19,881 bases of DNA from a bacterium (lineage in GTDB: Bacteria > UBP15 > UBA6099 > JAJRTR01), in contig JAJRTR010000193.1 of NCBI GenBank assembly GCA_024278215.1, positions 1 through 19,881 of the forward strand, given 5' to 3'. The translations under genes were made by a program, and so were the position numbers. The first letter of the stretch is position 1. The number at the start of each line of letters is the position of its first letter. This document shows, piece by piece, positions 15,028 to 19,881 of the stretch. The notes beneath the pieces were generated by a model. The model searched no databases and was not told where the DNA came from. It was given only the letters and a program-made list of their open reading frames with translations.

Positions 15028-16743
15028 TTATTTCAGGTCAGATTCACCCAGGATTTTTTTCAATTTTTGAAAAATATCAGGCGGAATCGTCAGTGAGATT
15101 TGCTTCTTTCTTGCCTCTTTTCTGAGATAACGGGCCATATCAGCGAGGTTTGCATTATCCGGTTCAATAATCATGGCACGCAAAATGGCGTTGTAAGCTT
15201 CCTGGAACATTTCCTCACTTTGATAGATAGCAGCGAGATTCATCAGAGGAGAAATGCTGTCAGGATTGCTTTTCACCGCCTTTTCCAGAGTGTCGACAGC
15301 CGCCCGGGTTTTTCCGAGGTGTTTGTACTGTGCGCCTGCAAGATTCATGAGAGCGTGGAGGTTGCCGGGGTCTACGGCAATCGCTTTATTGAAATAAGAA
15401 ACGGAGGTTTCGTAATCGCCCTGTTCGTAGTAGGCAAAGCCGAGGTTGCTGAGTGATGTGGGATTGTCGGGTTCCTCCGCGACGGCCGCCTGCCAGAGAG
15501 AGAAGTTGCTGTGCCAGTCCGCCACCCGTCGCACCGTCCTGTATCCAAGCAGCGAAAGTGCGATGAAAAAAAGAATACAGACAGCAACGACACCACGCCT
15601 GCCCGCTTTCAGTGCCGTGCGCGCGAGCAGCACGGCGACGAAACCGAAGAGACCGACTGAGGACAGATAGAAATATCTGTCGGCGATAAGCTTCTGAGCC
15701 GGGATAATATTCATCACGGGCAGCAGGTTTATAATGAACCATGCGGCGAACCAGCACAAAAGTTTGTCTTTTTCAGCCAGCCTTGCCAACAGCCATACAA
15801 GACCTGTCCAGAACACGATTGACAGCAGAACGATGGGGCTGAACAGTGAGTGTTCGATATGTGTCAGATAGTCCGCAGTGAGATGCGCGGGAAAGAAAGC
15901 TTTAGCGAGATAGAGAAGCGGAATTTTCGAGATGGTGAGAATGTGAGAAAAAAGCGAACCGCCGAACAGGCCGTTTATTATGTTGTGTTGTTTGGAAAGA
16001 AGCAGGTCGACGGCGGTAACGAGTGCACCGACAATGAAGAATGGAAGCACCCGTTCGAGCCTCTTTTTCGCGGTTCCCTGGCCGGGGCCCGGTTCGAGCA
16101 GCCACTCGGAAGCGAGAATCAGCAGAGGAAACGCCACTACCGACGCCTTTGACAGAGCCGCCGCCAGAAAGAGCAGGAGCGAAGCGAGCAATGTAAAATC
16201 CGAGCCCTTGCGGGCAGGGTGCGAATAGCTCTTGAAGTAGCACAGAAAAGAAGACAGGGCGAAAAACACCGCCAGAAGGTCTTTGCGCCCGGCTATCCAT
16301 GCTACCGACTCGACTTGCAGCGGATGCACTCCGAACAGAAGCGATGCCGCTCCCGCGCTGAAAGCCGCGGTGACGCTGTCTGCTCCGTTTCGCCGCGCCA
16401 TACGGTGTACGAGCAAAGCGACAAGAAATACACTGAGAAGATGAATAATAAGGTTTGTCAGGTGGAAGCCGAAAGGATTCAGCCCCCAGATTGAATAATC
16501 GATGGAATAGGAAATGAATCTTACCGGCAGATAGTTGCTGTAGCCGTCGAAAGAGATGATCCTTAAAAAATGCGAAAGCGTCATCCTGGAAACGAGCGGG
16601 TGGTTGAGGACAAGCAGGCTGTCGTCGTAGACAAACCCGCCTGCGAGAGCACCCGCGAAAACCGCCGCGGTCACAAGCGCCACCCCTGCGCCGACAAGAT
16701 ACGCTGTTCGTGTCGATTTCATATTTTCCCGGTTTGTATTCAT
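15028..16743 (-). CDS. TMTC-like polytopic membrane protein with C-terminal TPR repeats
   Basis: The 571-residue protein has about ten membrane segments in its first 420 residues and tetratricopeptide repeats from about 427 to 535 (for example LSNLGFAYYEQGDYETSVSY, then two further units). The first lumenal loop has the YDD motif (Asp40, Asp41), as in GT-C glycosyltransferases, and HPLQVESVAWIAGRKDLLA (about 140-158) is the hallmark of the TMTC/DUF1736 group. Eukaryotic TMTCs are protein O-mannosyltransferases; bacterial members are presumed to transfer a sugar from a lipid carrier, substrate unknown. A TATAAT lies only 8 bases before the ATG at 16743, so the transcript would be nearly leaderless, and the Met at 16722 is an alternative start. 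Confidence 0.85.
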   Translation of the reverse strand: MNTNRENMKSTRTAYLVGAGVALVTAAVFAGALAGGFVYDDSLLVLNHPLVSRMTLSHFLRIISFDGYSNYLPVRFISYSIDYSIWGLNPFGFHLTNLIIHLLSVFLVALLVHRMARRNGADSVTAAFSAGAASLLFGVHPLQVESVAWIAGRKDLLAVFFALSSFLCYFKSYSHPARKGSDFTLLASLLLFLAAALSKASVVAFPLLILASEWLLEPGPGQGTAKKRLERVLPFFIVGALVTAVDLLLSKQHNIINGLFGGSLFSHILTISKIPLLYLAKAFFPAHLTADYLTHIEHSLFSPIVLLSIVFWTGLVWLLARLAEKDKLLCWFAAWFIINLLPVMNIIPAQKLIADRYFYLSSVGLFGFVAVLLARTALKAGRRGVVAVCILFFIALSLLGYRTVRRVADWHSNFSLWQAAVAEEPDNPTSLSNLGFAYYEQGDYETSVSYFNKAIAVDPGNLHALMNLAGAQYKHLGKTRAAVDTLEKAVKSNPDSISPLMNLAAIYQSEEMFQEAYNAILRAMIIEPDNANLADMARYLRKEARKKQISLTIPPDIFQKLKKILGESDLK

Positions 16744-16751
16744 TTATCTAA

Positions 16752-16780
16752 ATTATACTTCCCAAATTCTGAAAATCCAA
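16752..16780 (-). promoter_or_regulatory. Putative promoter of the TMTC-like gene
   Basis: On the minus strand TTGGAT (16775-16780) and an exact TATAAT (16752-16757) are 17 bases apart. The predicted start of transcription near 16745 is almost at the annotated ATG. Confidence 0.5.
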
Positions 16781-16847
16781 TTGTGTGAAAGATGAAAAAA
16801 AATGCTTTTCATGCAAAGTTGCCGCATACCCTTTACCCGTTTCGTGT

Positions 16848-16877
16848 TTGACAGTCAATAAACACCTGTCGTATAAT
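16848..16877 (+). promoter_or_regulatory. Consensus sigma70 promoter of the prepilin-like gene
   Basis: TTGACA (16848-16853) and TATAAT (16872-16877) are both exact consensus, with an 18-bp spacer. Transcription would start near 16884, giving a leader of about 175 bases. That leader contains an imperfect direct repeat (AGCAGAATAATCATCAT at 16905 and AGCAGAATCATCATTAG at 16932) and a doubled ACTTCAGG near 17001-17018. Confidence 0.8.
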
Positions 16878-17058
16878 GTATATGTGGAAATATCACTTCA
16901 TACAAGCAGAATAATCATCATCAGTCCGGACAGCAGAATCATCATTAGTTATAGTTTGTAATTGAGCGAATCAGGGAAAGTAATTGTAAAAAGCCCGTGG
17001 TACTTCAGGCACTTCAGGACCAGATGAAACATAACAGATCTGCTAATTGGAGAAAACG

Positions 17059-17868
17059 ATGAAATCAATAAAGAAACAGAGCGGACTTACTCTGATCGAG
17101 ATGCTTATAGTTCTTGCAATAATCGCTTTATTGGCCAGTCTGGCCACCCCCAATTATTTCAGATTCCGGGCACGGCAGAGGGTGCGCGGCGCCATACGAA
17201 CGGTGATCGAGATGAAGAAGGCCCTCAATGACATGTCTGCTGAATGCAAGGGCATGCCTGTACGGGGCGATGTTACCGATGAGAATAACTTTTTGCAGAT
17301 GATAGATAAGCAGGAATGCAACGCGGGCGTGGGCGCCAACGATTCCTATATGTATATATGGAAGTCGAATACGGGAACGGCAAAGAAACCGTGTGTGGGA
17401 ACTTCTATGGGCAAACAGTTGGGTGTAGAAAGCACAGGCGGCGTGAACGCATTCTGCCAGCCGGCGTGTGTGTATGGATCGTCAGGTTGCGGCGCGTCTA
17501 TTGGAATGATGAGCTATGAATTATTCACGGAAGTGCCCGGAGACCCATGTACACCTAATTATCCCTCTTTTGGCGGAGGCTCACCCGGCTGGAACTATAA
17601 CTTGCTAACAGGCGCACCGACCGAAAAACCCGTTGGTGTTCTGTGCGCAATTTCAGCAGGTTATAGAACACCTGTAAAGATCATTATCAACACGGGTGGT
17701 TATTATAACGGCACAGCTGTCAGAGAGGGATCGGGCGTCTACGACATAAACGGTTCCATCCTGCCGAATCAGTGTCCTTGTGGACCATGGTGTGAGAATA
17801 TGGCAACAGGCGAAAAGGGATGCTGCACCTCTTGCTGGGATGAGCCCGGAATAGGTTACAGATATTGA
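17059..17868 (+). CDS. Cys-rich type IV prepilin / type II pseudopilin-like protein
   Basis: The ATG at 17059 has TTGGAG 6 bases upstream. The 269-residue protein starts MKSIKKQSG, then LTLIEMLIVLAIIALLASLA. This is a class-III signal: prepilin peptidase would cut after Gly9, leaving Leu at +1 (Phe is usual) and Glu at +5 (Glu14). The helix is followed by a globular domain with 14 cysteines, many near the C-terminus (CPCGPWC, then GCCTSC). Such a cysteine count is far above typical pilins or GspG. No pilus or secretion machinery is in the window, so it is an orphan that would need assembly proteins elsewhere. It has its own strong promoter. A disulfide-stabilised surface fibre or minor pilin is a reasonable guess. 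Confidence 0.85.
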   Translation: MKSIKKQSGLTLIEMLIVLAIIALLASLATPNYFRFRARQRVRGAIRTVIEMKKALNDMSAECKGMPVRGDVTDENNFLQMIDKQECNAGVGANDSYMYIWKSNTGTAKKPCVGTSMGKQLGVESTGGVNAFCQPACVYGSSGCGASIGMMSYELFTEVPGDPCTPNYPSFGGGSPGWNYNLLTGAPTEKPVGVLCAISAGYRTPVKIIINTGGYYNGTAVREGSGVYDINGSILPNQCPCGPWCENMATGEKGCCTSCWDEPGIGYRY

Positions 17869-18057
17869 TTCTACACGGGCAAGCCGTTGATTCCTGCATC
17901 AGACGCTGTCGATAAACTACGGGCATTCTTCCGGTTTTCCGAATTTCTCACAAAAAAAATCCGGGTTTGATGGTTGCAACGAGAAGAATAGAGTGTTGAG
18001 AACGACAGTGTATTCGCTCTTTGCATTCCGTGTCGGATGGGAACGAACAAGAACTTC

Positions 18058-18444
18058 CTACGATACAGGGGGTGGATACGGTTTATCCCACAACATGATG
18101 AATTTTTTTCCGTTTCTGAGTTCCCCTCTGAGTTTCTCCATGTGACGAAGAGTGGCAATAGCATTTTCAAGTTCATGGCGACATAACCCTGTCATCGACG
18201 CCAGCTCTTCCTGCCCGACCCCGCCTGTCTTTTCGAGAATCTCAATGATTTTGGCTTGACTGTCTGTCAATTCCACTTCATCGCGGCTGTTGTTGACAAA
18301 GGATTTTGCTGTATATACAGCCCAGGGATCGCACGCCCGGGCCGGCGCCACTGCGTCCAGATAGCAGTCTTCACACAAAACCCTGCCGTGATGATTCATT
18401 TCCTCGTCTTCCTCAATATCGACACCACAGCTTTCGCATTTCAT
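18058..18444 (-). CDS. Zinc-ribbon plus winged-helix protein, uncharacterised
   Basis: GGGAGG lies 9 bases before the ATG. The 128-residue protein starts MKCESCGVDIEEDEEM and has CxxC pairs at 3/6 and 24/27, a likely zinc ribbon. A short segment ACDPWAVYTAKSFV (about 37-50) follows. The second half (about 55-118) looks like a winged helix: LTDSQAKIIEILEKTGG, then QEELASMTGL and HELENAIATLRHMEKLRG. It is probably a cytoplasmic DNA-binding or redox/metal-responsive regulator, but no target can be named. No partner gene adjoins it. Confidence 0.75.
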   Translation of the reverse strand: MKCESCGVDIEEDEEMNHHGRVLCEDCYLDAVAPARACDPWAVYTAKSFVNNSRDEVELTDSQAKIIEILEKTGGVGQEELASMTGLCRHELENAIATLRHMEKLRGELRNGKKFIMLWDKPYPPPVS

Positions 18445-18551
18445 GTCGGTGAACCTCCCTCATACATACAGTATAACCACCTCCGACCACCCTTCAAATC
18501 GTCCGGAACGGCTGATTCTCTGTATCCACCCCGGGAACCTGATTTTTTTAT

Positions 18552-18576
18552 CGTTCCGGGGCTACGACCCGGAACG
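18552..18576. repeat. Perfect 9-bp hairpin CGTTCCGGG/CCCGGAACG
   Basis: CGTTCCGGG (18552-18560) and CCCGGAACG (18568-18576) pair perfectly around a 7-base loop. It lies just before repeat R2, in the same relative place as the CCGGC/GCCGG hairpin before R1. It is upstream of the zinc-ribbon gene, so it is probably part of the repeat rather than a terminator. Confidence 0.6.
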
Positions 18577-18581
18577 TATGT

Positions 18582-18644
18582 AAACAGGCCACTTTTTCGT
18601 GCCCAAACAAAAGCGGTTTGAGCACGGCACACAGAGTTTTATCT
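18582..18644. repeat. Dispersed hairpin repeat R2
   Basis: This 63-bp copy of R1 starts AAACAGGCC and ends AGAGTTTTATCT, with the single core CGGTTTGAGCACGGCACAC. The stem is CGTGCCCAAAC (18598-18608) with GTTTGAGCACG (18616-18626), one mismatch, 7-base loop. It lies in the 288-bp gap between the zinc-ribbon and HEAT/STAS genes. Confidence 0.8.
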
Positions 18645-18683
18645 GCTGAACCCCAATACTGTTTACTTAAGGTCATGCCCAGC

Positions 18684-18702
18684 CACAGGCGTCTCGCCTG
18701 TG
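18684..18702. repeat. Perfect 8-bp hairpin CACAGGCG/CGCCTGTG
   Basis: CACAGGCG-TCT-CGCCTGTG lies 31 bp from the end of the HEAT/STAS gene. On that gene's strand no U-run follows, so it is a palindromic repeat or weak transcript end rather than a classical terminator. Confidence 0.5.
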
Positions 18703-18732
18703 AAAATCGAAAGATGCGTTGTAGTGTTAGGT

Positions 18733-19698
18733 CTAATCTTCGATCTCGAAAATCGTATCCAGTTTTGTGGTTTTGAATATGTCTCTGACATGGGGATTCA
18801 TCCTGGAGAGCTTGAAAGTCCTTTTTTTCGATTTAAGCTTTTTCCTGATGTTGTTGAGGACGCCGAGCGCGAACGAGTCGATAAAATCGCACTGGGCGAG
18901 GTCCAGTTCGAGAGGATCGGTGGAGGTGGAGATAACGCCTTCGACATAGCCGCGAAAAATCTGGCTGTTCTCGGAATTGAGTTCTCCCTTTACGTGAATG
19001 ACGATCCTGCCAAGAGGCGCGGAGGTAGTGAGGCCGATGTCGGAAAGTTTTCTCGAATGTGGCGAACGCGGTTGAAGCGCGGGCACGGGCCTGGCCGGTG
19101 CGCTGGGGTCGGTTTCGCGTTTTGTTTCGGCTCTTTTAATGTTCTCGATGGCAACATTTGCCGCCCACTTTATGTCCGGATCTGAATTGTTCATGACTTC
19201 GAGCAGCGGTTCGACAGCTCTCGGATCGCCTATGTTGCCCAGTGTGTGGATAGCGCGCCATTTCATTTCCCAGTCGTCCATTTTCAGCACGGTGATGAGA
19301 GGTTCCACAGCGCGCGGCGACCGAATCTTCTGCAGAGAGCGTATCACTTCGATGAGGACATCCTTGTCTGTCTCGTCGAACATGAGCAGGCGGATAAGGC
19401 GGTCAGTGACATCCGAACCGCCCAGCTCACCGAGCGCCTGGATAATGTTGCGCCGCAGGTACCTGTCGGCGGTGTCGAGCCTGTTGATGAGGATGCGGAC
19501 AGCGTCGTCGCCGAATTTCGCAACGGCTTTGATCGCATTCCAGCGTACTATGGCATCGGCGTCGCTGAGCGTGTCGATAATGGGGCGCAGGCCGCGGCGG
19601 TCGCCGGTCGAGCCGAGCTCATCGACCACACTCGCCTTGATGATTCCACGGTCGGTCGAGTTCAGTTTTTTTATTAGTACTTCAACTCTGTCGGACAT
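18733..19698 (-). CDS. HEAT-repeat protein fused to a STAS domain
   Basis: The 321-residue soluble protein has about five HEAT/PBS-lyase-type helical repeats in residues 1-190 (for example VRWNAIKAVAKFGDDAVRIL, then LRRNIIQALGELGGSD, then MKWRAIHTLGNIGDPRAVEPL). A proline-rich linker (about 191-225) leads to a STAS domain (about 226-321) with RIVIHVKGELNSEN and LDLAQCDFIDSFALGVLNNI. STAS domains of SpoIIAA type are anti-anti-sigma factors controlled by serine phosphorylation in DSSG; here it reads DSFA (Asp274, Ser275, Phe276), so the usual second Ser is absent. It probably scaffolds or senses within a partner-switch pathway; no kinase or phosphatase gene lies nearby. AGG precedes the ATG by 11 bases. 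Confidence 0.85.
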   Translation of the reverse strand: MSDRVEVLIKKLNSTDRGIIKASVVDELGSTGDRRGLRPIIDTLSDADAIVRWNAIKAVAKFGDDAVRILINRLDTADRYLRRNIIQALGELGGSDVTDRLIRLLMFDETDKDVLIEVIRSLQKIRSPRAVEPLITVLKMDDWEMKWRAIHTLGNIGDPRAVEPLLEVMNNSDPDIKWAANVAIENIKRAETKRETDPSAPARPVPALQPRSPHSRKLSDIGLTTSAPLGRIVIHVKGELNSENSQIFRGYVEGVISTSTDPLELDLAQCDFIDSFALGVLNNIRKKLKSKKRTFKLSRMNPHVRDIFKTTKLDTIFEIED

Positions 19699-19719
19699 CT
19701 TTATTGTGCCTTTCTATAA

Positions 19720-19757
19720 GAGCCGATTACAAGATTCTGATTCTGCTGCGGTCGGCT
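19720..19757. repeat. GAGCC-family repeat (copy B)
   Basis: It starts GAGCCGATTACAAGATTC and continues with TGATTCTGCTGCGGTCGG. AGCCGA (19721-19726) and TCGGCT (19752-19757) form an inverted repeat. It aligns with copy A over its first 37 bases and with the minus-strand reading of copy D over about 22 bases. It lies 21 bp upstream of the HEAT/STAS start codon, within the likely promoter or 5' leader. Confidence 0.6.
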
Positions 19758-19786
19758 GCTATTGTCCATAGCTGCGTTGTCAGCGC

Positions 19787-19831
19787 AAAATCATCCTCGA
19801 CGTACTCTGCAAGTACGCCTGCGAGGATTTT
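19787..19831. repeat. Long hairpin repeat at right edge
   Basis: AAAATC, TCCTCG and CGTACT (19787-19806) pair with AGTACG, CGAGGA and TTTT (19811-19831) to make a long stem with small bulges around a short loop. The flanks (AGCTGCGTTGTCAGCGC before, TTCGCCTTGCTCTGAACAAT after) are familiar as part of a hairpin repeat seen in many bacterial genomes. It continues to the window edge region and leaves its right boundary unclear. Confidence 0.6.
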
Positions 19832-19881
19832 ACACCTTCGCCTTGCTCTGAACAATTTCGCTCGACCTCGCTACGAACATA

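Noticed and set aside
16884-17058. Cyclic-di-GMP or other riboswitch in the prepilin leader
   Set aside because: The conserved core bases of GEMM-type riboswitches were not found; only short direct repeats are seen.
18441-18632. Leftward 63-codon frame running through repeat R2 and the GC hairpin
   Set aside because: It merely reads through repeat DNA and lacks a ribosome-binding site; a similar frame crosses R1 for the same reason.
1-19881. CRISPR array, tRNA or rRNA genes
   Set aside because: No evenly spaced direct repeats and no recognisable tRNA or rRNA sequence on either strand by eye.

Overview
The window is a chromosomal segment around a replication origin, probably from an uncultured Gram-negative bacterium. 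The replication core is dnaA (8528-9910), dnaN (10141-11241) and a DUF721/DciA-type gene (11370-11666). Clusters of DnaA boxes lie on both sides of dnaA. Gram-negative character is inferred from a beta-barrel-like outer-membrane protein, an MBOAT acylation module, two Tat-type signal sequences and a type IV prepilin-like protein. I cannot assign a phylum from sequence alone. The mix of genes (FlgT-like protein without flagellar neighbours, TMTC-like TPR protein, AmmeMemoRadiSam radical SAM enzyme, Cys-rich prepilin) and the many dispersed hairpin repeats would fit one of the poorly cultured lineages.

Left part (1-4725): four genes read leftward. They are an FlgT/CsgG-like periplasmic protein, a DUF6263-like exported protein, an MBOAT O-acyltransferase, and its SGNH-type partner, which is cut off after about 210 residues close to the window edge. 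A 129-bp palindromic MITE-like element (4805-4933) separates this group from a rightward PlsC-family acyltransferase (5042-6100).

Origin part (6101-11700): a 1.16-kb AT-rich gene-free region holds a tight DnaA-box cluster. A leftward outer-membrane protein gene follows. Then come a 410-bp region with divergent promoters and a hairpin-rich dnaA leader, dnaA itself, a second DnaA-box cluster, dnaN and the DUF721 gene. Next is an orphan protein of the lasso-peptide B2 (transglutaminase-like) family with no lasso partner genes in view. The DUF721 gene and the B2-like gene together are bracketed by two related ~50-bp inverted-repeat elements.

Right part (12297-19881): a leftward pair of Tat-signal proteins (radical SAM AmrS-like enzyme and DUF362 protein), a leftward TMTC-like membrane TPR protein, a rightward prepilin-like protein with 14 cysteines behind a textbook sigma70 promoter, a leftward zinc-ribbon/winged-helix protein, and a leftward HEAT-repeat/STAS fusion. 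The intergenic spaces are unusually rich in small repeats. At least three families recur or show clear palindromic design.

The strongest candidates for something undescribed are the orphan B2-like protein in its repeat-bounded segment next to the replication genes, the split origin with a structured dnaA leader, and the Tat-exported radical SAM/DUF362 pair. No complete defence system, CRISPR array, rRNA or tRNA was seen.
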